NCBI GenBank assembly: GCA_029552745.1
Contig: JAKPDK010000118.1
Location: 1 to 47,316, forward strand
DNA from: Candidatus Hydrogenedentota bacterium
GTDB taxonomy: Bacteria; Hydrogenedentota; Hydrogenedentia; Hydrogenedentales; SLHB01
Direction: 5' to 3'
DNA length: 47,316 nucleotides
Positions 25,406 through 34,319 of the stretch are shown piece after piece. The stretch's first letter is position 1, and every line of letters starts with the position of its first letter. The translations under genes and the position numbers were made by a program. The notes below the pieces were generated by a model. It did not search any database and was not told where the DNA came from. It worked only from the letters and a program-made list of their open reading frames with translations.

Positions 25406-26359
25406 TTACGGCAAGTTCTTTCGAATTGTGACCAATCCCGACCGTTCGTCTTCTTCCGAAACATCGCCATCGAAATATCTTGCCTCTGTGTTTTTCCCTT
25501 TCAGATACACATCAAACCAAGGGATGTAATAACGGCGTGCTACGGCTCGAACAAACTCCGGAGGTAAAGTCCCTTCCGGACACAAGACATATCCGAACAG
25601 ACCCGTATCTACAATGCGTTCAATAAAATCCATATGACCTGCGTCGTTAATGGTCACCTCAATTGTGGGTGCCGGGGTGTAATCAAAAAGCGGCTCAAGC
25701 GATTCCAAGAGCCCGGAACAATATCCCCCCTTGCCCGCGACGATGTACATAACCGCTGCCTTCGTCGCACGGACATCACCTACAATTCCAAATCCCGTTT
25801 CCTGATTCGCACGAGATAAATCGAGCGAGACCGCTGCGCCTATCCGTGGGTCCGCCACCGCGGCAGCCAACGTACACTCGCCCCCAAATGAGTGGCCAAT
25901 CAGTCCAATCTTTTCCGGTTCCACAATATCATAAAGCAAAGAACCCGCCCGCATGTTCTCCAGGGTACACCAGTCAATAATGTTTTGAACCTGGTTAATA
26001 TGCTCGTCGATGAGCGTCAGACCGATAGCGAAATACCCTAACGTCGGGTAAAACCGACTAATAACGATATAACCTGCCTCCGCGATGCGTCGACACGTCT
26101 CTTGATACGAAAAACGAGCGAGATTCCAACCACCCGAAAAAATAATAATAGGAAAATGCTCCGATCCAGACGCGACTTTGGGATAGAACACCGTGACTTC
26201 CGAACCGTCCGGCAGTTTATGGAAAAAACTTGACACCGTGTATATTGGGGGCAAACCATCGTCAACAACCGGGACGTCACATCCCGAAACTACCACGGAA
26301 AAAATAAACAACACCGCTACCGTGAAGGCAATTTGTCCTCTTTGAAAACCATGCACCAT
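25406..26359 (-). CDS. Lipoprotein alpha/beta hydrolase (paralogue 2)
   Basis: A 317-residue protein with a clear lipoprotein signal: basic start, hydrophobic VAVLFIFSVVV and lipobox VSGC with C27 as modified residue. The triad candidates are S157 (GHSFGG), D180 (SLDLSR) and H242 (DAGHMDF). It shares the same architecture with the next gene (FYPTLGY, VMYIVAGK..YC, FDYTPAPT, PWFDVYLKG), so the pair arose by tandem duplication. ATG 26359 is chosen because AAAGGTG lies nine bases upstream; a GTG start eight codons earlier has no site. It is divergent from the SGNH gene across 281 bases with no certain promoter. Confidence 0.8.
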   Translation of the reverse strand: MVHGFQRGQIAFTVAVLFIFSVVVSGCDVPVVDDGLPPIYTVSSFFHKLPDGSEVTVFYPKVASGSEHFPIIIFSGGWNLARFSYQETCRRIAEAGYIVISRFYPTLGYFAIGLTLIDEHINQVQNIIDWCTLENMRAGSLLYDIVEPEKIGLIGHSFGGECTLAAAVADPRIGAAVSLDLSRANQETGFGIVGDVRATKAAVMYIVAGKGGYCSGLLESLEPLFDYTPAPTIEVTINDAGHMDFIERIVDTGLFGYVLCPEGTLPPEFVRAVARRYYIPWFDVYLKGKNTEARYFDGDVSEEDERSGLVTIRKNLP

Positions 26360-26640
26360 GGTTATATCACCTTTGAATACCACTACTTACCGGATTGAGA
26401 GCAAGATGCTACTATATACCACCGAAAAAAGAAAATGTTGCTGACATTCGAAAGATCCCCTTATTTTTTATGTGTTCTGTGGAATTGCCCTACGATATAG
26501 AAGGGTTTGTGGTTTATCCTCTTCGTATGCCTGCCCATTTCACAACAAGAACGTTGGTTAGAGGAGCCAAGAGAATTGCTGTTTGATCATCACCTCTCAA
26601 CCCCAATCATTGTTCCTCGCACTTTTGTTAAAATGCAGGC

Positions 26641-27642
26641 ATGCGTACTCAGACTTTGTTCCACGTGGGATTGGTACTGCTAGTTTTTTTTGTCTCCGCA
26701 GAACTTTGCGTGCGGGGAAGACTACTTTTCCAGGACGTGTATATCTGGGATAACGACGGACTTTTCCGCTACAAACCTTTTTGCCAAGTGGGCGACTCGC
26801 TCGCTCTCACTACCAACAACGCAGGTTTCTTTGGCGACATCCTTTCAAAGCCTAAGAGCGAAAATGTCTTCCGTGTGTTTATTCTTGGGGATTCCACCGT
26901 TGCCAATCCGGAAATCCCCGACGCCGTCAAAACACAACTTCAACTAGACTATCCATCACGGTCATTTGAAGTGAATAGTACCGGTATTCCGCGTTATACC
27001 TCCTATCATAATCTGCTTCTAGTAAAGAATTATCTAGATAGGTGGAAACCGGACTGCTTGGTCATATATTTGGGAATGAATGACAATGTGTATAACACGA
27101 ATCCAAACATCTCTGCGGAACCGCCCGTGGGTCTGTGGCGTTGGTCAGATTTGACCCATGTGGTCGTGTGGGACATGCTCTGGTACTACGGTGTCCATAA
27201 ACGATTCTTGACAACGCCCGAGTTTGACGCAACCCCCAGTGTTCCACGATTTGAAAAACATCTTCGGGAAATTCTCGAACACGCGAAACAGACCGAAACG
27301 AGCGTTCTGCTCATCCAACCCGCTACGGGGTTTCCAACAGAAGACCACCTCCTTGCCAAAGCCATTCAAGACGCAGAAAAACCGATGCAACACTTTTGGG
27401 GAAAACTGCCCTGTGCGCTAAAAGGGCTTGAAGCACACCGACAAGTGCTCCAAAGACTGGCAACGACATACGCAATTCCTCTTGTCGACGCCCAGCCCGT
27501 CTTACCCAGAAGTTCCGAATTTTTTAGAGACTTATGCCACTTCACCTCTTCGGGAAATCGCCTGTTTGGAAGATTCATCGCGCAGAAACTAGAATCGGAA
27601 ATCGAACCTCTGCGTGCTCCGACTTTCGACACCACACAATAG
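26641..27642 (+). CDS. SGNH/GDSL-like hydrolase with N-terminal membrane segment
   Basis: A 333-residue protein with a hydrophobic N-terminus (about 8-22), so membrane-anchored or exported. SGNH blocks are visible: ILGDST with nucleophile S85, GMND with N147, and DLCHFT with D297 and H300. These occur in esterases and in acetyl-transfer or deacetylation proteins of surface glycans. The stop TAG overlaps the AGGAGG ribosome site of the carbamoyltransferase gene, indicating tight coupling, so a role in processing the same glycan is inferred. The start codon has no strong ribosome site. Confidence 0.82.
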   Translation: MRTQTLFHVGLVLLVFFVSAELCVRGRLLFQDVYIWDNDGLFRYKPFCQVGDSLALTTNNAGFFGDILSKPKSENVFRVFILGDSTVANPEIPDAVKTQLQLDYPSRSFEVNSTGIPRYTSYHNLLLVKNYLDRWKPDCLVIYLGMNDNVYNTNPNISAEPPVGLWRWSDLTHVVVWDMLWYYGVHKRFLTTPEFDATPSVPRFEKHLREILEHAKQTETSVLLIQPATGFPTEDHLLAKAIQDAEKPMQHFWGKLPCALKGLEAHRQVLQRLATTYAIPLVDAQPVLPRSSEFFRDLCHFTSSGNRLFGRFIAQKLESEIEPLRAPTFDTTQ

Positions 27643-27655
27643 GAGGAATTGGAGG

Positions 27656-29344
27656 GTGGTTATACTAGGAATCGGCGGGTTTTCCCATGACTCGGCGGCA
27701 GCGATCGTATGCGACGGGAAATTGGTTGCAGCCATTGAAGAAGAACGCCTCACACGAATCAAACATCAGGGTGGTGTGCCTGTGTTGGCAGCGCAGAAAT
27801 GCTTGGAAATTGCGGGAATATCTCCGAACGAGGTCGATCACGTCGGATGTTACATGCAACCGGTAAAACGGCTTTTGCGACGCATCCCTTACCGCGCCTT
27901 CCAAGCCCTACGCAGCCCGGTATATTCCGCCGCGTATCTGGCTTACGAACTTGTACATAATCTGGAGTATGTAGTGGGAATGCGCCGTCTGCGGGGCTCG
28001 CAAACACGCCTCCATTTTATGGAACACCACCCCGCGCACGCTGCCAGTGCGTTTTTGGTAAGCCCATTTGAAGAAGCGGCTTTATTGACGGTGGATTACA
28101 TTGGTGAATGGGCAGCAACATGGTTTGGGATTGGACGAGGCACCCAAATCACCAGAATCCACTCCATCAATTATCCCTATTCTCTCGGGGTCTTCTACTC
28201 GGCTATAACGGACTATCTAGGTTTTCGACGAGCCAGTGACGAGTACAAGGTGATGGGGCTCGCTTCTTACGGCGAGCCCGAATACTATGACGAGTTTGCA
28301 AAGATGATACGCCTTCGTTCGGACGGCTCCTACGATATCGACCTTTCATGGTTTGTGTGTCATTACGCACCGGGTTCTCGAGTGGGCTATTTCTCCAAAA
28401 AATTTTACGACCGATTCGGACCACCGCGCCGCTCCGGTGACGGTCTGGAAAACCGCCATAAAAACATCGCCGCTTCGGCACAACGTGTTCTGGAAGACGT
28501 AGTCTTGCATCTCGCAAGAGCATTACAGAAAAAAACCGCGCTGCAGAATTTATGTATGGCCGGTGGCGTTGCATTGAACTGCTCCATGAACGGAAGATTG
28601 CTCCGAGAAGGACCTTTCAATTCTATCTTTGTGCAACCGGCTGCCGGAGACGACGGAATCGCCATTGGTGCGGCTTTTCAACTTTACTACCAGATGACTC
28701 ACGCGCCACGCGGCTATGTCTTGGAAGATTCATGTCTGGGGCCCTCGTATTCCAACGAAGAAATTCGCAGCGTGCTTGAGTTGGCGAAAATTCCCTATGA
28801 AAAAACGACAAACGTGCCGAAACGTACCGCCGAACTCGTTGCGGCAGGGAATATCGTCGGATGGTATCAAGGACGGATGGAATTCGGACCCCGGGCGTTA
28901 GGTGCCCGAAGTATTCTGGCAGACCCCACGCGTCATGACATGAAAGATCTTATTAACCGATATGTCAAACACCGTGAAGAATTCCGACCCTTCGCACCCA
29001 GTGTTTTGGAAGAGCACGCCTCGGAGTACTTCGAAGGATGTGTTTCTTCACCGTTTATGCTGTTCGTTTACCCAGTCAAAAAAGAAAAGCAAGGACTAGT
29101 TCCTGCGATTACTCACGTAGATGGTACGGCGCGGGTCCAAACCGTGTCACGGAAAATTAATCCGCTATATTACGACATGATCGCCGAATTTGCACGACTT
29201 AAAGGCGTCCCGATGGTCTTAAATACCTCCTTTAACGTCAACACGGAACCCATTGTTCACACACCGATCGAGGCTATTCGCTGTTTCTACGGTACGGGTA
29301 TGGACGCGTTGGTGATTGGGGATTGCGTGGTTGTAAAGAAATGA
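27656..29344 (+). CDS. Carbamoyltransferase (NodU/CmcH/TobZ family)
   Basis: Transfers a carbamoyl group from carbamoyl phosphate, via carbamoyl-adenylate, to a hydroxyl of a sugar or other acceptor. The 562 residues have the N-terminal GIGGFSHDSAA, the conserved MEHHPAHAASAF (H124, H125, H128), GGVALNCSMNG near 303-313, and the C-terminal EFGPRALGARSILADP (GPRALG 411-416) with REEFRPFAPSV. The start is GTG 27656, nine bases after AGGAGG, giving the family-typical VVILGIGGFSHD. Its last bases overlap the next ATG (ATGA). Setting among glycosyltransferases suggests O-carbamoylation of a surface glycan. Confidence 0.93.
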   Translation: MVILGIGGFSHDSAAAIVCDGKLVAAIEEERLTRIKHQGGVPVLAAQKCLEIAGISPNEVDHVGCYMQPVKRLLRRIPYRAFQALRSPVYSAAYLAYELVHNLEYVVGMRRLRGSQTRLHFMEHHPAHAASAFLVSPFEEAALLTVDYIGEWAATWFGIGRGTQITRIHSINYPYSLGVFYSAITDYLGFRRASDEYKVMGLASYGEPEYYDEFAKMIRLRSDGSYDIDLSWFVCHYAPGSRVGYFSKKFYDRFGPPRRSGDGLENRHKNIAASAQRVLEDVVLHLARALQKKTALQNLCMAGGVALNCSMNGRLLREGPFNSIFVQPAAGDDGIAIGAAFQLYYQMTHAPRGYVLEDSCLGPSYSNEEIRSVLELAKIPYEKTTNVPKRTAELVAAGNIVGWYQGRMEFGPRALGARSILADPTRHDMKDLINRYVKHREEFRPFAPSVLEEHASEYFEGCVSSPFMLFVYPVKKEKQGLVPAITHVDGTARVQTVSRKINPLYYDMIAEFARLKGVPMVLNTSFNVNTEPIVHTPIEAIRCFYGTGMDALVIGDCVVVKK

Positions 29345-30471
29345 GGATTGTCATCCCTACTGCCGATTTCCCACCTATTCGCGGCGGTATCAGCACCGTA
29401 ACGCTTCAGCTGGCACGTGAACTCGCACGGCTCGGACACGAGGTCATCGTAGTAGCTCCTTTCTTTCAAGATATGACAGACTCTGACTCAGAAGAGCCGT
29501 ATGGCATTATACGGTACCGTGGATATCAGATGGGTTGGTTGCGCGTTCTACCCATGTTTTGTGCCGCCTATCGGTGTATCCGGCACAGCGACGTTATTAT
29601 CGCAATCAATGTGTCTAGCGGAGGAATTATTGGTTGGATAAGCCGCTTTATCTGGAAAAAGCCGTATGTCGTCGCTGCCTATGCTTACGAGTTCCTAAAA
29701 TTCCGCAAGAACCAAGTGATAAAAAGGATCTTGCTTTCCATATATAACCATTCGATTCGTATTATTGCGATTAGCAGATTCACAAGGGACCAGCTCATTC
29801 GGTTCGGAGTTCATCCCGAGCAAATCGCTGTCATCCTTCCCGGGGCTTCCATCTCCCCTATCTTATCGCAAGATTTTATCCGGTCTGTTCAAGAGCGGTT
29901 GCTCTTAACGAATTCACGTATTATCCTCGCGGTGGGGAGGTTCGTGATGAGAAAAGGCCACCGTGTGTTGATTCAAGCAATGCCTCGTATACTGGAAAAA
30001 TGCCCCAAGGCACAACTGGTATTGGTGGGAGATGGTCCGGAACTTGATTTTTGCGTAAAGCTTGCCCGACAACTGGGCGTTCGAGACCACGTCCTCTTTA
30101 CGGGTATATTATCCGATGATGAGGTAGCAGCCTTGTACCAACTGTGTGAAGTATTCGCACTACCAACCTCCGCAGAAGACGATGGACAGGTTGAAGGTTT
30201 CGGGCTCGTTTTTGCCGAAGCCAGCGCATATGGCAAGCCGGTTATTGCCGGTAGAAGCGGCGGTGTCGAGGACGCGGTTATCCATGGGGAAACCGGGATC
30301 GTCGTAGAGCCGGACAACCCTGAAGCCGTTGCAGAAACCATCCTTCGAGTCTTTGATGATCCTGAGTGGGCAAAGTGCCTGGGGGAAAAAGGCCGGGAGC
30401 GAGTCCTTCGTGAACTGAATTGGCAGGTCTTTGCAACGCGCCTCTTGGAAGAAATTGAGCAAGCACCATGA
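29341..30471 (+). CDS. Glycosyltransferase family 4 (first)
   Basis: GT-B fold glycosyltransferase of 376 residues using a nucleotide sugar. It has the N-terminal PIRGGISTVTLQLARELARLGHEV, AVGRF before the nucleotide-binding half, and the EX7E motif with E285 and E293 in EGFGLVFAEASAYGKPVI. Both ends overlap neighbours by ATGA, so it is part of a coupled operon. Donor and acceptor cannot be told from sequence. Confidence 0.93.
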   Translation: MRIVIPTADFPPIRGGISTVTLQLARELARLGHEVIVVAPFFQDMTDSDSEEPYGIIRYRGYQMGWLRVLPMFCAAYRCIRHSDVIIAINVSSGGIIGWISRFIWKKPYVVAAYAYEFLKFRKNQVIKRILLSIYNHSIRIIAISRFTRDQLIRFGVHPEQIAVILPGASISPILSQDFIRSVQERLLLTNSRIILAVGRFVMRKGHRVLIQAMPRILEKCPKAQLVLVGDGPELDFCVKLARQLGVRDHVLFTGILSDDEVAALYQLCEVFALPTSAEDDGQVEGFGLVFAEASAYGKPVIAGRSGGVEDAVIHGETGIVVEPDNPEAVAETILRVFDDPEWAKCLGEKGRERVLRELNWQVFATRLLEEIEQAP

Positions 30472-31640
30472 AACGCCGCATACGAGTCGCTCATGTCATC
30501 ACCCGCCTTTGCAGAGGCGGAGCCCAAGAAAATACCTTTCACACGGTTCGCCTGGCAAACAAGGAACGGTTTGAAGTCGATTTGATCAGCGGGTTGGCGC
30601 AATACAACACAGAAGGTTCGATTGCGGAGCGCGTCCAACAAGCCGGTATCTCGATCACCTGGGAACCCGCACTGGTACGTAATGTCTCTCCGTGGAAAGA
30701 CGTGCAGGCGCTGTTACGATTGACCCATCTTTTCCGCGAAAAAAAATACCATATTGTACATACCCACACATCCAAAGCCGGTTTCATCGGTCGAATCGCC
30801 GCCCACCGTGCGGGTGTCCCTATTATCGTCCATACACCCCATGGAAACATCTTTGATGGATATTTTTCGCCGTTGACAACCTATGCGTTCATCAAAATGG
30901 AGCAATTTGCGGCACGGCACACTCACTGTCTCATTGAACTTACCCAACGGGGCATCGAAGAAAACCTCTCCCGAGGCATCGGCAGGCCTGAGCAATGGCG
31001 ATGTGTCTTCAGCGGCATCGAGTGTTCTGTCTTTACAAACGCCCGAACGTACCGAGAAGCCACGCGGACGAGCTGGAATGTGACGACCGACCATATCCTG
31101 ATTGGCGGCGTCGGCCGCCTTGAACCTGTTAAAGGATTTTCGTATTTTGTGAGAGCGGCTCACAAGGTCTTGACCCGTGTTCCCCATGCCCGGTTCCTTC
31201 TGGTAGGCGACGGGACCGAAAAGGACCAGTTGTTGGATGAGACGAAACATTTTGGGGAACGATTCAGACTTTTGGGATTTCGAGATGATGTACCGGAACT
31301 CATGGCGGCGTTGGACGTGCTTGTCGTTCCTTCGCTTAATGAGGGTATGGGCAGGGTAATTCTCGAAGCCGGCGCTGCAGGAGTCCCTGTAGTAGCGACT
31401 GCTGTCGGAGGTATTCCCGATATCGTTCAAGACGGTAAGACAGGTATACTTGTGCCTCCAAAAGATACCGACGCCCTTGCCCAGGCAATCGTTCTGCTCG
31501 CGCTCGATGAGACACTCCGACGCCGCATGGGCGAGGAGGCGCTACGTTACATCGTACCACGTTACAGTATAGAGTCTATGGTTAAGGAAATTGAGACAAT
31601 CTATGAACAACTTATCGAAAAACAACACGTTGTCACCTGA
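30468..31640 (+). CDS. Glycosyltransferase family 4 (second)
   Basis: GT-B glycosyltransferase of 390 residues resembling enzymes that begin polysaccharide chains: HVITRLCRGGAQENT, HTHTSKAGFIGRIAA, TPHGNIFDGY, GGVGRLEPVKG and NEGMGRVILEAGAAGVPV (E292, E300). The KAGFIGR and HGHxF-like stretches are seen in capsule and exopolysaccharide enzymes. It starts inside the previous gene's stop and is overlapped by the PIG-L gene for 38 bases. Confidence 0.93.
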   Translation: MKRRIRVAHVITRLCRGGAQENTFHTVRLANKERFEVDLISGLAQYNTEGSIAERVQQAGISITWEPALVRNVSPWKDVQALLRLTHLFREKKYHIVHTHTSKAGFIGRIAAHRAGVPIIVHTPHGNIFDGYFSPLTTYAFIKMEQFAARHTHCLIELTQRGIEENLSRGIGRPEQWRCVFSGIECSVFTNARTYREATRTSWNVTTDHILIGGVGRLEPVKGFSYFVRAAHKVLTRVPHARFLLVGDGTEKDQLLDETKHFGERFRLLGFRDDVPELMAALDVLVVPSLNEGMGRVILEAGAAGVPVVATAVGGIPDIVQDGKTGILVPPKDTDALAQAIVLLALDETLRRRMGEEALRYIVPRYSIESMVKEIETIYEQLIEKQHVVT

Positions 31641-32352
31641 AGACCTTTTTCTCTCTCAGCAGCGCCTCTTGATTATCGCGCCCCATGCCGATGATGAGTG
31701 TTTTGGATGCGGCGGAACAATAGCACGTATAAAAAGTCTCGGCGGTGAGGTGTATGTTATTGTATGCTCCATTGGCGATCTCAAACATTACGATGGAACT
31801 GACGATATTGTCACGGGTTCTCAGCGCGAAGCGGAGCTGAAACAGGTAATGGAGTTTTTGCAAGTCGACGACTGGGACATCTTGTATCGCGATCCCGAAC
31901 TGCATCTTCGGCTGGACATCGTGCCACGACGTGACCTCGTAGCAAAAATAGAACGTGAGAGCAAGTTGGCGCTTGACCGATTGAGGCCTTCCATGCTAGC
32001 CATTCCCGTGTCGTCGTATAATCAAGATCATCAAGCCGTCTTTCGCGCGGCGTTTACGGCGGCACGTCCCGGTGTACCGACCCACAAACCTTTTCAACGC
32101 ACCGTGATCGGATATGATAATACGTCCCTATTTTGGAGTTTGGAACGAGAAAAGTTTCATCCCAATTTTTATGTTGACATTACCAACTTTTTGGACATTA
32201 AACTGAAGGCACTGTCAATGCATCGTTCCCAAATGCGCGATTCTATCCACCATTCCAGTTTGCAAAACGTCGAATTCACGGCACGCGTAAGAGGCCGCGA
32301 GATTTCCGTTGAGGCTGCGGAAGCCTACATGGCGTTCCGTCATGTACTGTGA
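31603..32352 (+). CDS. PIG-L/LmbE family deacetylase
   Basis: Zinc-dependent N-deacetylase family (GlcNAc-PI, GlcNAc-inositol and related sugar amides), 249 residues. The metal motif is APHADDECFGCGG (H28, D30, D31), with a further His in YNQDHQAVFRA. ATG 31603 lies inside the end of the second glycosyltransferase gene (38-base overlap). A role in deacetylating an amino sugar made by the neighbouring genes is inferred. Confidence 0.92.
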   Translation: MNNLSKNNTLSPEDLFLSQQRLLIIAPHADDECFGCGGTIARIKSLGGEVYVIVCSIGDLKHYDGTDDIVTGSQREAELKQVMEFLQVDDWDILYRDPELHLRLDIVPRRDLVAKIERESKLALDRLRPSMLAIPVSSYNQDHQAVFRAAFTAARPGVPTHKPFQRTVIGYDNTSLFWSLEREKFHPNFYVDITNFLDIKLKALSMHRSQMRDSIHHSSLQNVEFTARVRGREISVEAAEAYMAFRHVL

Positions 32353-32388
32353 AGGGAAAGAAACATCGCATAAATGAGGGTTGCACCT

Positions 32389-33189
32389 ATGCTCGTCGGA
32401 CTGGCGCTATCACTTTGGATTGGTACGCTGCTCTCTGCAGGAGGAGAGACACAAATGTTAGATTACGGTGGCATACGGAAAGATTTTAGGGTCGGTGAAA
32501 ACGCGGCATTTATTGTTCTACCAAAAGATGCAGATACACGAAAACAAATTCCTTGGGTGTGGTATGCACCCACCCTCATGGGGCGTCACCCGGACGAAAG
32601 TCATGAATGGCTGTTTTCAAGGCTCCTGGACGCAGGTTTTGCTATTGCGGGAATCGACGTCGGCGAGTCGTATGGCAATCCAGAAGGTAGGGAACGTTAT
32701 CAAGCTTTCGTCGAGTATGTCGTCCCCACGTTTTCCCTAGCGCCAAAAGCCTGCCTGCTTCCACAAAGCCGCGGGGGGCTCATGTTGTATAACTGGGCAG
32801 CCGAACATCCCGACCGCGTTCAATGTATCGGGGGCATTTACACCGTATGCGACCCTTCGAGCTGGCCCGGGCTCGAGACCGCCGCTCCGGCTTACCACCT
32901 GACGCCGGAGGAACTAAAGAAGCAGCTTGCCCTTCACAATCCACTGGAACGTTTGGAACCGCTAGCCAAATGTCATATCCCGATCTTGCATGTCCACGGA
33001 GATTCGGATACCGTCGTCCCGTTAGAAAAAAACAGCGGTGAACTCGCACGACGTTATCGGGAACTCAGCGGTGAGGCACAGGTCGTCGTTGTACCAGGGA
33101 AAGGGCATCAAGTTTGCGATGAGTTTTTCAAAAACCAATCGTTACTGGACTTTTTTCTCAAGCACGGAATAGATAACAAACAGGATTAA
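32389..33189 (+). CDS. Secreted alpha/beta hydrolase with unusual nucleophile elbow
   Basis: A 266-residue protein with signal peptide at about 1-17 (GLALSLWIGTLLSAGG). Triad candidates are S127 in LPQSRGG, Asp in HGDSDTVVP and His in GKGHQV. The usual G-x-S-x-G elbow is P-Q-S-R-G here, so the first Gly is Pro. ATG 32389 is chosen because GAGGG lies eight bases upstream; the ATG at 32374 overlaps that site. It lies 36 bases after the PIG-L gene. Its substrate is unknown; an esterase or deacetylase of extracellular glycan is possible. Confidence 0.75.
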   Translation: MLVGLALSLWIGTLLSAGGETQMLDYGGIRKDFRVGENAAFIVLPKDADTRKQIPWVWYAPTLMGRHPDESHEWLFSRLLDAGFAIAGIDVGESYGNPEGRERYQAFVEYVVPTFSLAPKACLLPQSRGGLMLYNWAAEHPDRVQCIGGIYTVCDPSSWPGLETAAPAYHLTPEELKKQLALHNPLERLEPLAKCHIPILHVHGDSDTVVPLEKNSGELARRYRELSGEAQVVVVPGKGHQVCDEFFKNQSLLDFFLKHGIDNKQD

Positions 33190-33210
33190 ACCCACCATCG
33201 AGGAAAAGAA

Positions 33211-34263
33211 ATGAATACAGCAGACAAACTCGTGATCGGGCTTCCGGCTGGGTCACTGGCTGATCCGAACCGGGGCGGAAGTCTCATTGAACTTCTAAAA
33301 CGCGCTGGCTTCCCAACCAAAGGTTACGACCAAGGCGGCCCCAGTTCCTTTCCCTTGACAACGTTTCTCATGGGTTGGGATGGCCGCCCGCAAGAATTCG
33401 GCGCACAACTTGCCTTGAACGAGATCGATCTAGCCATCAGCGGAAGAGATTGGATTAGAGAGCGCCAGCTAGAATTCCAGCATGAATATGGTAAAACCAT
33501 CGAGCTGACTGAAGTCATGACGTTGGGACGAGGCAACGTCCGCATCGTGATCATTGCAGCACAACAGGAAAACGGAAAAAACATCGATGACTTTATGGCC
33601 GACCTCCTGTCTCGGAAACCCCTCGTCACGATGGTCTCCGAGCTTCCCTATCTGGCTTATGATTGGTTCTACACCAAAGCCCAAGCCCTGGGATTTGCCA
33701 CGTCGCACAAGGATTTTTCGATACAAAAGTTTAAGACACCCCCAAAAATCGATCGGGGATTGATCGTGTACGAGACGTGGGGCAAAACCGAAGCCAAAGT
33801 CAAAAACGGCTCCGTTGACTTGGGAGTCGAGATCACGCAGACTGGCAGCGCCATCCGAAATTATGGTCTTGCCATTTTGGATGAAGTTATGCAATCAGAA
33901 ACAACGGTGTGGGCGTCGCCGTTACTGAAAACGAACTCGGCAAAACACGACTTGGCACGTATGTTCCTTCTCAACCTATATGGTGCGCTTCATGCGGAAA
34001 ATAAAGTGCTGGTATTCTTTAACGCCCGAAAAGAAGACCAAGATAAATTATTGCAATACTTACGGGATAATCACCTCTTTGGTGATGAGCCCACGATCAA
34101 CGAGGGCGTCAATTTTATCGAATTCAGTATTCAGCTGGATGCCTCTTCAAAAGTATTACCGATAGCACAAGTTCGATATGAACTCGCAAAGCTTGGGGCA
34201 ACCGCCATAGAGACGATCCCTTTGGAATCCTCTATTCCAGGACTTCATGTAATCGAGTTTTAA
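33211..34263 (+). CDS. ATP phosphoribosyltransferase (HisG) family protein, long form
   Basis: HisG catalyses the first step of histidine synthesis, ATP plus PRPP to phosphoribosyl-ATP. The 350 residues align along both lobes: LPAGSLADP and LIELLKRAGF at the start, EIDLAISGRDWI near 71-82, NVRIVIIAA near 109-117, NGSVDLGVEITQTGSAIRNYGL at 199-220 (PRPP loop; family DLVETGSTLRANGL), and a C-terminal ACT-like regulatory domain (KVLVFFNARKED..., LAKLGATAIETIPLE). The PRPP loop has Glu to Gln and Thr to Ala changes. It lies in an operon of glycan and hydrolase genes, with no other his gene nearby. It may be the only HisG, or a relative with another acceptor. Confidence 0.75.
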   Translation: MNTADKLVIGLPAGSLADPNRGGSLIELLKRAGFPTKGYDQGGPSSFPLTTFLMGWDGRPQEFGAQLALNEIDLAISGRDWIRERQLEFQHEYGKTIELTEVMTLGRGNVRIVIIAAQQENGKNIDDFMADLLSRKPLVTMVSELPYLAYDWFYTKAQALGFATSHKDFSIQKFKTPPKIDRGLIVYETWGKTEAKVKNGSVDLGVEITQTGSAIRNYGLAILDEVMQSETTVWASPLLKTNSAKHDLARMFLLNLYGALHAENKVLVFFNARKEDQDKLLQYLRDNHLFGDEPTINEGVNFIEFSIQLDASSKVLPIAQVRYELAKLGATAIETIPLESSIPGLHVIEF

Positions 34264-34319
34264 GTATCACAGACTCATAGACACTGGGGGTTCGATAGAG
34301 CCAAGAAGGTGTTCGCCAA

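Noticed and set aside
30714-31430. 238-codon minus-strand frame
   Set aside because: Antisense to a clear GT4 gene; shadow.
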